Assembly (NCBI RefSeq): GCF_000186225.1
Contig: NC_014933.1
Location: 1,984,001-2,048,000 of the forward strand
Direction: 5' to 3'
DNA: 64,000 nt
Origin: Bacteroides helcogenes P 36-108
GTDB lineage: Bacteria > Bacteroidota > Bacteroidia > Bacteroidales > Bacteroidaceae
Part shown: positions 53,352-62,007 of the stretch, one piece after another
Layout: the number at the start of each line of letters is the position of its first letter
How positions within the stretch are numbered: the stretch's first letter is position 1
The notes under the pieces: generated by a model
The model's input: only the letters and a program-made list of their open reading frames with translations
What the model was told of the DNA's origin: nothing
Database searches by the model: none
Position numbers and translations under genes: made by a program

Positions 53352-55958
53352 ATGAAAAAGATAGTATTGGGCTTATCGGCCCTCTGCCTGCTAATGGCAT
53401 GTGGCAGTTCCGAGCAACCTGCCGTGATAAAGGTTTCCGAAGAAACATTGATGCATGAAGTCCGTGCAACTCCCTCTCCTGCCGATGGCACATACGTCAA
53501 GGTGAATCCACCGCGTTTCATGTGGCCGGACAAATTCCCCCATTTAGGCCCGGTGCTGGATGGGGTTCCGGGACAAGTGGATGAAAAGCCGAAAGTAGTT
53601 TACCGGATTCGTATCTCCCAAGACAAGAATTTCCGGAAAGATGTCCTTACCGGTGAACGTGCCTGGGCTTTCTTCAATCCTTTCCAATGCCTGGCACAAG
53701 GGAAATGGTATTGGCAACATGCTTATGTTACCCCCGAAGGTACTGAAGAATGGTCGCCGGTTTACCAATTCTATATAGATAAAGATACACCGGAATTCAA
53801 TCCGCCGACTTTGGAAAAAGTCTTGGCAGAATATCCTTCCCATCACCCGCGTGTGTTGCTGGATGCAACTGACTGGGAAAAGATTATAGCGAAAAATAAA
53901 AATAATCCGGAAGCCCGGGCTTATATGGACAAGGCGTCCCAATGCATTTCCCGTCCGTTGAAGCATCTTCAGGAAGAGATAGATACAACGAATGTAGTTA
54001 CGTTGACCAACATTGTGCAACGTGAATCGGCCCTCATCCGCGAGAGCCGTAAGATTGTAGATAGAGAAGAGGCCAACGTGGAAGCATTGGTTCGTGCTTA
54101 TTTGCTGACAAAAGACGAGAAGTATTATCGGGAAGGCATTAACCGCTTGAGTGAAATTCTTTCCTGGCAAAAAAGCAAATACTTTGCAGGCGACTTTAAC
54201 CTGTCCACCCTATTATCGATGAGTACATCCGCGTATGACGGATTTTATAATTTACTGTCACCGGAAGAGAAACAACTGCTGTTGGATAACATCCGCAGAA
54301 TTGGAGACAAGTTCTATAATGAATACGTGAACCATCTGGAGAACCGTATTGCAGACAACCATGTGTGGCAGATGACTTTCCGTATCCTGACGATGGCGGC
54401 ATTCGCTACGGTCGGTGAAATACCGGAAGCGTACGTATGGACAGATTACTGTTATAATGAATGGATTTCACGCCTTCCGGGGCTGCATAAGGATGGTGGC
54501 TGGCACAATGGGGATGCCTATTTCCATGTAAATATACGTACCTTGATAGAAGTACCGGCCTTTTTCTCACGCATATCCGGCTTCAACTTCTTTGCAGATC
54601 CGTGGTATAACAACAATGCCTTATATGTTATCTATCAGCAACCTCCCTTCTCCAAATCCGGAGGTCATGGCAACTCACATGAAGGACAACGCAGTCCGAA
54701 CGGAGGGCGCGTAGGATATGCCGATGCCCTGGCACGCGAATGTAACAATCCGTGGGCAGTTGCTTATGTACACGAAATTATGCAGGAAGACCCTGACATC
54801 TTGTCGAAGGCTTTCGAAGCCAAACCGGCAGATTTGACCTGGTATCGCTGCACAACCTCGAAGGAAAGACCTGCTTATAGCAAACATCTGTCGGAACTAC
54901 CGGAAGCCAAAGTCTTCAAACAAGCAGGTACTGCTCTGATGAATACCGACATAGGGCATCATGCCAACAATGCCATGCTTTCTTTCCGAAGCAGCCCTTA
55001 TGGTTCCACATCCCATGCCTTGGCCAATCAAAACGCTTTCAACACCTTCTTTGGGGGTAGGGCTATCTTTTATAGCAGCGGGCATCGTACCGGATTTACA
55101 GATGATCATTGTATGTATGCCTACCGGAATACCCGTGCCCATAACTCCATATTAGTAAACGGTATGGGTCAGAAGATAGGGACAGAAGGCTATGGCTGGA
55201 TTCCCCGCTACTATGAAGGTGAAGAAATCTCTTACGTTGTAGGCGATGCCTCCAACGCCTATGGGAAAGTAGTTTCTCCGTTGTGGCTGGAACGCGGACG
55301 TTTGTCCGGCACTCAATTTACACCGGAGAAAGGTTGGGATGAAAATAAACTGGAATTCTTCCGAAGACATATCGTTCAGCTCGGACGCTCTGGTTTGTTT
55401 GTTGTTTACGATGAACTGGCCGGTAAAGAACCGGTAGAATGGAACTACCTGCTGCATACGGTGGAACTGCCTATGGAGGTGGTTAAGGAAGAAGGAGGAT
55501 TGCGCATCTTGGGTAAGAATAAAGCGGATGGAATATCGATAGCTCATTTATATTCTTCACAGGAGATGACTTATGCACAAACGGATACATTCTTTGTGGC
55601 CGCCCTTGACTGGAAAAAGCGTCTTGGCAAGGCTCTTGCTAATCATTATCATTTTACGGCAACGACAACTCCTTGCAATAAAGTGTTTTTTCTCAATATA
55701 ATCGATGTACATGGAAACAACCGTGCCGATGCCGTGATAAATCATCAGGGAAATCGCATTACAGTAGAAGGATGGGTTATTGAATGTAATCTGGATAGTG
55801 AAGGCAAAGCGTTCCTGCACATAGAGAATAAGCAGAACGGTGCTTCACTGGACTTCAACTATAATTCGAATAAGGGTGCTACGACTATCGTCGATCAGGT
55901 AGGCGGAAAGAGAATAGAGAAAAGACTGGTTGATTCCTTGCCGAAGCCTGAAATATAA
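53352..55958 (+). CDS. Heparinase II/III-family lyase, large (PL15-like, exolytic candidate)
   Basis: An 868-residue lipoprotein (lipobox LMACGS). Residues 30-180 form a DUF4962/fibronectin-like N-terminal domain (PRFMWPDKFPHLGPVLDGVPG, split at the end). An alpha-toroid follows (LLLDNIRRIGDKFYNEYV, RIADNHVWQMTFRILTMAA, HKDGGWHNGDAYFHVNIR) and then a beta-domain with FDDHCMYAYRN-like and ERGRLSGTQF segments. The length and gene position match the PL15 enzyme BT4652 and the exolytic heparinase of B. intestinalis (recalled). Such lyases release unsaturated disaccharides from chain ends. The H and N of ADNHVW and Y of GWHNGDAYFH are the candidate active-site residues. Confidence 0.9.
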   Translation: MKKIVLGLSALCLLMACGSSEQPAVIKVSEETLMHEVRATPSPADGTYVKVNPPRFMWPDKFPHLGPVLDGVPGQVDEKPKVVYRIRISQDKNFRKDVLTGERAWAFFNPFQCLAQGKWYWQHAYVTPEGTEEWSPVYQFYIDKDTPEFNPPTLEKVLAEYPSHHPRVLLDATDWEKIIAKNKNNPEARAYMDKASQCISRPLKHLQEEIDTTNVVTLTNIVQRESALIRESRKIVDREEANVEALVRAYLLTKDEKYYREGINRLSEILSWQKSKYFAGDFNLSTLLSMSTSAYDGFYNLLSPEEKQLLLDNIRRIGDKFYNEYVNHLENRIADNHVWQMTFRILTMAAFATVGEIPEAYVWTDYCYNEWISRLPGLHKDGGWHNGDAYFHVNIRTLIEVPAFFSRISGFNFFADPWYNNNALYVIYQQPPFSKSGGHGNSHEGQRSPNGGRVGYADALARECNNPWAVAYVHEIMQEDPDILSKAFEAKPADLTWYRCTTSKERPAYSKHLSELPEAKVFKQAGTALMNTDIGHHANNAMLSFRSSPYGSTSHALANQNAFNTFFGGRAIFYSSGHRTGFTDDHCMYAYRNTRAHNSILVNGMGQKIGTEGYGWIPRYYEGEEISYVVGDASNAYGKVVSPLWLERGRLSGTQFTPEKGWDENKLEFFRRHIVQLGRSGLFVVYDELAGKEPVEWNYLLHTVELPMEVVKEEGGLRILGKNKADGISIAHLYSSQEMTYAQTDTFFVAALDWKKRLGKALANHYHFTATTTPCNKVFFLNIIDVHGNNRADAVINHQGNRITVEGWVIECNLDSEGKAFLHIENKQNGASLDFNYNSNKGATTIVDQVGGKRIEKRLVDSLPKPEI

Positions 55959-55974
55959 AACCGAATATTAAATC

Positions 55975-57375
55975 ATGAAAGCTAATAATATGGTAAATCA
56001 AATTCAAATGAAGCATCTGGCATTTTTTTCTTTGCTATGCTCTTCTGCGGCTTCTGCGGCCGAACGTCCCAATATCATCTATATATTCACGGATCAACAG
56101 ACAGCCAGCGCCATGAGTTGTGCCGGAAATCCGGACCTGCACACTCCCAATCTCGACCGATTGGCAGCCGCCGGTGTAATGTTCAATAATGCTTATTGCA
56201 CCGCTCCGCTCAGCGGTCCTTCACGTGGAGCCATGTTTACGGGGCACTATCCGGATGCGGTAGGACTGTCAGTCAATGGTTCGCCGATACCCGACTCTCT
56301 CAGGACACAGACATTAGGCACTTTAATAAAGAATGCCGGATATGATTGTGCTTATGGCGGTAAATGGCATCTTCCTCTTCTTGATGTCCCCGACAAAGAA
56401 TACGGCTTCGACAACATTTACAAACATAGTGACGACGGACTGGCGGAAGCTTGCGTAGAATACCTCTCACGCAAACATAAAAAGCCGTTTTTCCTGGTAG
56501 CTTCTTATGACAATCCACACAATATCTGCGAATACGCACGGAGCCAAAACCTTCCTTATGGAAATATCGATACGCCTGATATATGGGACTGCCCGGGAGT
56601 ACCTGCCAATTTCGCCAAGAATCCTTACGATGCCGATGTCATTGAAAGCGAAAGGACAAACAATTATAATGTATATCCGACTGCCGGTTTTACTCCCGAA
56701 GACTGGCGTATGTACCGTTATACCTATTATCGTTTGGTAGAAAAAGTAGATAAGGAAATCGGAAAAATTATTGATGCCATTGATAAGAACGATCTTTGGA
56801 AGAATACAGTAGTGATCTTCTCCAGTGACCACGGAGATGGTATAGGGGCTCACCATTGGAACCAGAAATCTGCTTTATATGAAGAAGTTATCAACATTCC
56901 TCTCATCGTAACCCTGCCCGGCAAGAAGAATGCAGGCAAAGTATTGCCTCAACTTATCAGTAACGGTGTAGATTTCTTCGCTTCCGTATGCGACTGGGCA
57001 GATGCCAAGATGCCGGAAGGGGCAGCCGGAAAGTCTTTCCGGAAAGTTGTGGAAGAAGGTAATCCACAGGCCTTGCATCAAGAATACATCATCACCGAAA
57101 CACGGTTTGACGGCAGCAAGACAAGAGGCTGGGTAGTACGCACTGAGCGCTACAAATATGTGCTTTATGATAAAGGAAAATATCGTGAGCAACTGTTTGA
57201 TATGCAGAATGACAGAGGAGAAATGAGAAACCTGATCATGGAAAATGCCTATAGCCAGGAACTGCAAAAACTTCGTGATGTCCTTGAAAAGTGGATGAAT
57301 ACCTATAATATACGTCCAACTCGTCCGAAGCTGCACGATGTTCCCGGAAAGAAACTCAAAAATATTAATAAGTAA
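55975..57375 (+). CDS. Sulfatase, secreted (candidate uronate 2-O-sulfatase)
   Basis: A 466-residue S1 sulfatase, last gene of the operon. The start at 55975 gives a weak N-terminus; the ATG at 56008 (MKHLAFFSLLCSSAASA) would open a normal signal peptide and is an alternative. Serine 80 in APLSGPSRGAMFTG is the formylglycine precursor. The beginning RPNIIYIFTDQQTASAMSCA resembles 2-O-sulfatases of Flavobacterium and Bacteroides acting on unsaturated uronate (recalled). Other S1 blocks are YGGKWHLPLLD and FSSDHGDGIGAHHWNQKSALYEE. If correct, the locus encodes its own 2-O-sulfatase, which in B. thetaiotaomicron is outside the locus. Substrate is inference. Confidence 0.83.
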   Translation: MKANNMVNQIQMKHLAFFSLLCSSAASAAERPNIIYIFTDQQTASAMSCAGNPDLHTPNLDRLAAAGVMFNNAYCTAPLSGPSRGAMFTGHYPDAVGLSVNGSPIPDSLRTQTLGTLIKNAGYDCAYGGKWHLPLLDVPDKEYGFDNIYKHSDDGLAEACVEYLSRKHKKPFFLVASYDNPHNICEYARSQNLPYGNIDTPDIWDCPGVPANFAKNPYDADVIESERTNNYNVYPTAGFTPEDWRMYRYTYYRLVEKVDKEIGKIIDAIDKNDLWKNTVVIFSSDHGDGIGAHHWNQKSALYEEVINIPLIVTLPGKKNAGKVLPQLISNGVDFFASVCDWADAKMPEGAAGKSFRKVVEEGNPQALHQEYIITETRFDGSKTRGWVVRTERYKYVLYDKGKYREQLFDMQNDRGEMRNLIMENAYSQELQKLRDVLEKWMNTYNIRPTRPKLHDVPGKKLKNINK

Positions 57376-57523
57376 TTACAGACTTTCCGCTTTTTACGTA
57401 TTTATACTCATCAGAAAATGTGATCATAATTTGGACTGTATTAGCGAAGTGCCGATATAAATGATTAACTCTGCTAACGCAGTCCGAATTATAGTTTCAA
57501 ATATATTTCTTCTTTTACAGGAA

Positions 57524-57722
57524 TTAATCTTTATGATTGTTTGATGCCTTTGGAGCAGTAAACATGAGTTCCTCGTCATCAGAATCTTTGCATAACGATA
57601 TTGAGGGAGAAGTCTTTTTTGATGAATAGTATTTGTTATTTTTACGAGTTCTTGCCACTCTTTTGGGTAAGGCACGTTTGCCTGTTTTTTTTCTCTTCAA
57701 GCACTACCATCGTTCTGTTCAT
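57524..57722 (-). pseudogene. Small basic protein gene interrupted at an A8 tract (or a sequencing slip)
   Basis: The ATG at 57722-57720 begins MNRTMVVLEEKK. Dropping one A from the run of eight A on the minus strand near 57688 lets the frame continue TGKRALPKRVARTRKNNKYY, SSKKTSPSISLCKDSDDEEL, MFTAPKASNNHKD to a TAA at 57524-57526. The total is 199 nt, one more than a multiple of three. A -7 box TATATTTG lies 20 nt upstream at 57742-57749. The uninterrupted protein would be about 65 residues, basic then acidic. No family is recognised. It may be a decayed gene, slippage-regulated, or a base-call error. Confidence 0.4.
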
Positions 57723-57741
57723 CGTTGGATATGTATAGATG

Positions 57742-57749
57742 CAAATATA
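57742..57749 (-). promoter_or_regulatory. -7 box (TATATTTG) before the interrupted small gene
   Basis: An exact TAnnTTTG match on the minus strand, 20 nt upstream of the ATG at 57722. Confidence 0.4.
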
Positions 57750-57928
57750 TGAACATTCTGTGATAAAAAGGCGAAAGAAAGGAGGAAACGCTTTCTGCCT
57801 ATTCAATCAACTGTATCGTTTACCTGCCAAGATGTTATGGATAAAGTTGTCTCACTTTCGTTGCAAGGGGAGTATGACATACTTACTAAAATGAACAAAG
57901 TCCCTGAAAAAACTTAATCTTAGTACGT

Positions 57929-58012
57929 AAGATGTATATCTCACGTGCTAAAATATATATCTTGCGCCTTCATATACATATCTTGCGCGCTAAGATATAA
58001 TTTATCTTCTAT
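57929..58012. repeat. Four tandem 21-nt imperfect repeats
   Basis: Units at 57929-57949, 57950-57970, 57971-57991 and 57992-58012. Units 2 and 3 agree at 16 of 21 positions, units 1 and 2 at 14. Shared core TATATC/CATATC followed by TTGCGC; each unit has a partly palindromic AT-rich half. There are no spacers and no cas gene, so it is not a CRISPR array. Confidence 0.72.
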
Positions 58013-58097
58013 GTTATCCCTCCTTTTCATGAGGGAAAAGGAGTCTTGTAATGGGGCTATATCGTCTTTGTTATTAGTGGTTGTAATAGCTTATGAA

Positions 58098-58228
58098 ACA
58101 AAAAAGGCGTTCTGTTACGAACGCCTTAACACTTTGATAACAGACTGTATATCAATAGCTGTTGGGAGATAAAATACTGAATCCACCGTGTAACCATACA
58201 CGAACTTAATTTATAATGGTTTTATTTC
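58098..58228 (-). ncRNA. Candidate small RNA, minus strand
   Basis: A minus-strand -7 box TATCTTTG lies at 58241-58234. About 100 nt further a perfect 9-pair hairpin (arms 58104-58112 and 58119-58127) is followed on the minus strand by TTTTTTG, a canonical intrinsic terminator. The implied transcript is about 130 nt with no reading frame and has a small inner hairpin CGTGTA/TACACG. The left arm of a 14-nt inverted repeat (58140-58153) is inside it, and the right arm (58238-58251) overlaps the promoter. I do not recognise the RNA family. Expression is not shown. Confidence 0.4.
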
Positions 58229-58251
58229 GATTGCAAAGATATACAGTCTGT
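58140..58251. repeat. Perfect 14-nt inverted repeat flanking an 84-nt spacer
   Basis: The arm ACAGACTGTATATC at 58140-58153 is the exact complement of GATATACAGTCTGT at 58238-58251. The spacer contains a nested hairpin CGTGTA-ACCA-TACACG and an ATAAAA/TTTTAT pair. It could be a long RNA stem, a binding site or a recombination site. Tyrosine recombinases are encoded 4 kb to the right. Confidence 0.7.
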
Positions 58252-58262
58252 TTCAATTACAT

Positions 58263-58285
58263 AGCCCTTTTTAGGGCTTTTTTTA
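58263..58285 (+). terminator. Hairpin with T tract, plus-strand terminator
   Basis: Six-pair stem AGCCCT/AGGGCT with a TTTT loop followed by a T run on the plus strand. It lies just before the stop of the minus-strand SIR2 gene. Its T-run is on the wrong side for that gene, so it would stop plus-strand transcription entering from the left. Confidence 0.55.
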
Positions 58286-58298
58286 TTGGGACGAACAT

Positions 58299-61200
58299 TT
58301 ATCGCTTTAAAGTTACCTCTTTATGATTATACATAACCTCGGTATTTCTATATTTATTTTTGACTTCAGCAAATTCATCATCGTCAGTAATAATCAACAT
58401 CCATTTATTATATGCTTCTGAATCATGATTAATAATGTTCTTATAATAGACCAATAATCTAGCTACTTTTCTTTTAATATCAATCTTCTCGTTGGCTTCA
58501 CTTTCTGTGTCGTCATAATTAACAATTGTGTGAGATGCTAAATATAGTAAGCCTAAATCAATATTTTGAATATTAAGTGATGAGAATGTATTTTTTCTAT
58601 GAGATAGTATTTGACATATACAATCTATGCTATAGCCCAACCCTTCTTTCTTTCCACATCTAAAATTTGATGTTATTGCATTTATTAAATCAGATATATT
58701 ACTTTTCCCACAACTCAATTCTATTATAGCATTTATTCCGTCTAAAATTCTATCATTGTCATCTGACGAAATTGCGTTTAGGATTTTAATATGTAATTCA
58801 TTTTTGTCTTTGTATAGCCGTGGTAAAGATGCTTTTATTTCCAAATTATAAATATTATAACTAGGAATTTCTTTTACCATCTTGTCCAATAAGCTTATGT
58901 TGAGTTCCCTGATGAATTTATAATTTACGGATACTATGGTTGTTATAATTCTTTTCAACCACACAAATCTCGACTTAAACTTATCAGATACAGATGGTCC
59001 AAAATGCTTTTTTTTATCTAATAGATAGTGCTTGTCCGCATCCCACCATTCAATTATGTTAGAAACGAGTTTATTAATCTCGTCACTTGACCACTTATAT
59101 TGGTCTCGATAATCATAGGTTCCTGCGATATTGTTAAACAAAGGGATATTACCCATGAAGAATTCTATTGACTCATCCTCCTTTTTAGAATTAATAGGGA
59201 AAGGTGTATTTGTTATATATTTCCTCAAAATATCAATCGGATCTATATTTTCGGGATGAGGTAATCCTAAGAATGCAAAGTAATAGTAACCTATTTTGGT
59301 TGGAAAACCGTTTTTGTTCAAAAACTTCCAGCTATTTACAGCAATTTTTTTTATCTGCTGAGGCTTAAGTAAATTATAGCTCAACAAAACATTTAGTCTA
59401 TTGTATGCAATGGTTCTTGTGTAGTTGTCTTCGAGCAATTGAGCAATTAATTTACTGACGACTTGGTTGTCTACTTCTACACCACGAAAACTATTGATAA
59501 CAATAATATATTGAAACGGGTCATAATCACTTTTTTCAAGACGATCAAAATAGATGGGGAATTCTAACAGATTGGGAATAAGATAGTATTGTTCTTCTGC
59601 AGAAAAAGACCCCACCAAACGTTTAATTAACTCATTGATGCCAGTGTATGATTCTATAATGCCTGATGTGTAAATTTCTTTTGCAATGCCAAGAATGTCA
59701 ACACGCGATTCATAGGTTGATTTACAACAAAGTCTCGATATTATTTCAGGCAAAGTAGATGATAACGAATGTGTCATATTATCGCTTCCCCCTTTCTCTT
59801 TATTGACATTACATGTATGTTTTAGAAGCGCAATGTATCGTATTATATGATCAGACACCATTTCTCTATTCATTGTTGATAAGGTAACTCTATTGTAAAT
59901 AGAGCTCACTGTTTTGTTATTTCCTGACCGTATCATTGCAACATTTCCTGAGAATGGTGAGCATTGAGAAATTACAGTTATGGCATTGCTAAAGCATTCT
60001 TTGTCTAATACGTTCAAATAAGGTAAATGGTATGGCAATCCGATTTCCTCTATAAATCTAAAATATCCCCATGCTAAACGAAAAGATTCATTACTCCTAA
60101 ATTTATAGTTGGTACTTGAACGACCAATATCAAAGGAGGCGATTGTCTCTTTTGTTTTTGAAATATTTAGCACAGATTTCATTTCAATTTCAAAGTATTT
60201 TAACTCCTCCCAAGGATCGCAATCATATAGTCTTAGGTTTTGCCATCGTTTTTGATAATTATCGTTATGCTCAAATAGAAATAACCTCTGTCGCATTTCA
60301 TCTGCTCTTGATATACATCTATGTAGAAGCATTATATATGATTCCATAGATATAAAACTTAAATTGTTTTTTATCGGCGATAGGTTCAATCTTGCCCTGA
60401 CCTCTTTTAATGCAGACTCAAGAATATTGACAGCCTCAGCAGTAGAATCGAACTCAGCAATCAAAGTAGCTCTTTTAGACTCCCAATATGGCATAGACAT
60501 ATCGGGAGTCCAATTAGTAAGACATTCTTTGATTTTAATTATATCAAAGTTATAAGCATACTGTAAACATCGTTCATAATTATAACGAGCCTTTTGTTCC
60601 GATGATAATTCGGATATAATTTCATCAAATTGATTTGATAACGTATGCCATTTATCACTCCATCCTTCTTCTCTGTAGAGGCGTAATAGTGCTAACTGAA
60701 GGACAATCCATGCATTTTTGATTTGCTCCCAATCAAGTTTGCTATTTATTTCGCTTGTGATTGCTCCTTCAATCTGCAATTTTTCATGAAACGGATTATA
60801 CTTTTCAACTGCAGACTCATATATAGTTGCCCAATCATTCAATAAAGGGTGTAGCCCTTTTTCAATACGCCAATTAAACTCAAATAAAAACAGCAAATCA
60901 TTAGGGTCAGAAAATTTAGAAATAAATTCTTTTGATAACCAAATACTCTCAGTAACATCAATTAAAGCCTTCCGCTTTTTGCTCGGAAGAATAAGCCATC
61001 CAGGATAACTTTGTCTAAGTTTCCTCCATTGGTCAAGAACCTCTTTATAGTTATCTTTATTGCTGTCTTTCTTGTGCCTTATATCTTTTTCACCCCAGTC
61101 TTCTGCTTTAATCGAATTTAATGAATTAACACTCGTTATAAATTTATCTATGGCTTCATAATGATCTACTTTATCTAAACAATATCCCGACAAGTCAACA

Positions 61201-61970
61201 GATATAATATTCCTTTCTTCTAATAGCTTAGTTTGACCTGGAGAAAGAGACAATATGCCGATTAAATAGATCTTAGGAGAATTTTCTTTGCCAAGATTAT
61301 CTCTAATCCAGCCTATCCAGTTCAAAAAGTTAGGATCATCACCAGAGAACCCTACTAAACATAAGGTATTTTCTAATAATGATTGCTGAACCGTGTTAAC
61401 AAATGGTGCGTATTTTTGAGGATATTGTCTGTAATCTTCACCTGATACGATAAAAGGTCGTTCAGATGGAAAACTACCATGCAATTTCACAATACGAGGT
61501 GATGTTGACCACACAAGATCATGTTTATTTGTTACTATTTCATACCTTCTTTCTGTGATTAAGTCAGCACTCCTCTCTAATAAAGTATCATAGTTAGTTG
61601 TAAAGACATCCTTCCATGGTAATGACAACATTTTTATATGAAGACCAGATGGAATGTGTTCATTGTCTGGAATCACTCTCTTAATAAGATTGTTAAGATA
61701 TTCCTTGCCAAATGCGACCTCAACTTCATCTGCTAATTTCAGAACGTTTAAATATGCTTTGTCGTTGTCATTAGGTTTGCTTGCATGTAATCTTTCATAA
61801 AGTATATCCCCTAACTCATTCCATGTTGGAAAACTTTTTGTAGAAGTATTTGTTTTTTGTGCATTTTTGCTAAATCCAGCTCCTATCATAATGCTAGCAT
61901 GGCCATTCCAAAGCCGGTCTGCTATTTCTACTATATAATGTTTTATATTATTTGGAATATTTTCTTTCAT
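58299..61970 (-). CDS. SIR2-domain anti-phage defence-type protein (DSR-like)
   Basis: The start at 61970 (MKENIPNNIKHYIVEIADRL) is chosen because a -7 box TATCTTTG sits at 61999-61992; in-frame ATGs at 61991 and 62021 are less likely. Residues 1-250 form a SIR2-like NADase domain: GAGFSKNA at about 30-37, VFTTNYDTL with N126, VKLHGSFPSE with H164, and LVGFSGDDPNF. In characterised DSR proteins the equivalent Asn and His are needed for NAD+ cleavage on phage infection. The remaining 970 residues are a large helical region without an identified motif, as in DSR1/DSR2 sensors. It reads towards the candidate RNA. AT-rich composition relative to the heparin locus suggests acquisition. Mechanism of activation cannot be read. 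Confidence 0.85.
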   Translation of the reverse strand: MKENIPNNIKHYIVEIADRLWNGHASIMIGAGFSKNAQKTNTSTKSFPTWNELGDILYERLHASKPNDNDKAYLNVLKLADEVEVAFGKEYLNNLIKRVIPDNEHIPSGLHIKMLSLPWKDVFTTNYDTLLERSADLITERRYEIVTNKHDLVWSTSPRIVKLHGSFPSERPFIVSGEDYRQYPQKYAPFVNTVQQSLLENTLCLVGFSGDDPNFLNWIGWIRDNLGKENSPKIYLIGILSLSPGQTKLLEERNIISVDLSGYCLDKVDHYEAIDKFITSVNSLNSIKAEDWGEKDIRHKKDSNKDNYKEVLDQWRKLRQSYPGWLILPSKKRKALIDVTESIWLSKEFISKFSDPNDLLFLFEFNWRIEKGLHPLLNDWATIYESAVEKYNPFHEKLQIEGAITSEINSKLDWEQIKNAWIVLQLALLRLYREEGWSDKWHTLSNQFDEIISELSSEQKARYNYERCLQYAYNFDIIKIKECLTNWTPDMSMPYWESKRATLIAEFDSTAEAVNILESALKEVRARLNLSPIKNNLSFISMESYIMLLHRCISRADEMRQRLFLFEHNDNYQKRWQNLRLYDCDPWEELKYFEIEMKSVLNISKTKETIASFDIGRSSTNYKFRSNESFRLAWGYFRFIEEIGLPYHLPYLNVLDKECFSNAITVISQCSPFSGNVAMIRSGNNKTVSSIYNRVTLSTMNREMVSDHIIRYIALLKHTCNVNKEKGGSDNMTHSLSSTLPEIISRLCCKSTYESRVDILGIAKEIYTSGIIESYTGINELIKRLVGSFSAEEQYYLIPNLLEFPIYFDRLEKSDYDPFQYIIVINSFRGVEVDNQVVSKLIAQLLEDNYTRTIAYNRLNVLLSYNLLKPQQIKKIAVNSWKFLNKNGFPTKIGYYYFAFLGLPHPENIDPIDILRKYITNTPFPINSKKEDESIEFFMGNIPLFNNIAGTYDYRDQYKWSSDEINKLVSNIIEWWDADKHYLLDKKKHFGPSVSDKFKSRFVWLKRIITTIVSVNYKFIRELNISLLDKMVKEIPSYNIYNLEIKASLPRLYKDKNELHIKILNAISSDDNDRILDGINAIIELSCGKSNISDLINAITSNFRCGKKEGLGYSIDCICQILSHRKNTFSSLNIQNIDLGLLYLASHTIVNYDDTESEANEKIDIKRKVARLLVYYKNIINHDSEAYNKWMLIITDDDEFAEVKNKYRNTEVMYNHKEVTLKR

Positions 61971-61991
61971 AATAATTAATGTATTGTTCAT

Positions 61992-61999
61992 CAAAGATA
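61992..61999 (-). promoter_or_regulatory. -7 box (TATCTTTG) of the SIR2 gene
   Basis: An exact TAnnTTTG match on the minus strand, 22 nt upstream of the chosen start and between the two genes' ends. It decides the start over two longer in-frame options. Confidence 0.6.
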
Positions 62000-62007
62000 T
62001 AAAAAAT

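Noticed and set aside
57929..58012. CRISPR array
   Set aside because: Units are adjacent without spacers, too diverged from each other, and there is no cas gene in the window.
58140..58251. Invertible promoter flanked by 14-nt repeats
   Set aside because: The minus-strand -7 box overlaps the right repeat rather than lying inside the segment, and no gene close by would be switched; kept only as an inverted repeat and RNA candidate.
58098..58251. Retron msr-msd RNA
   Set aside because: The inverted-repeat layout is superficially similar, but no reverse transcriptase is encoded in the window.
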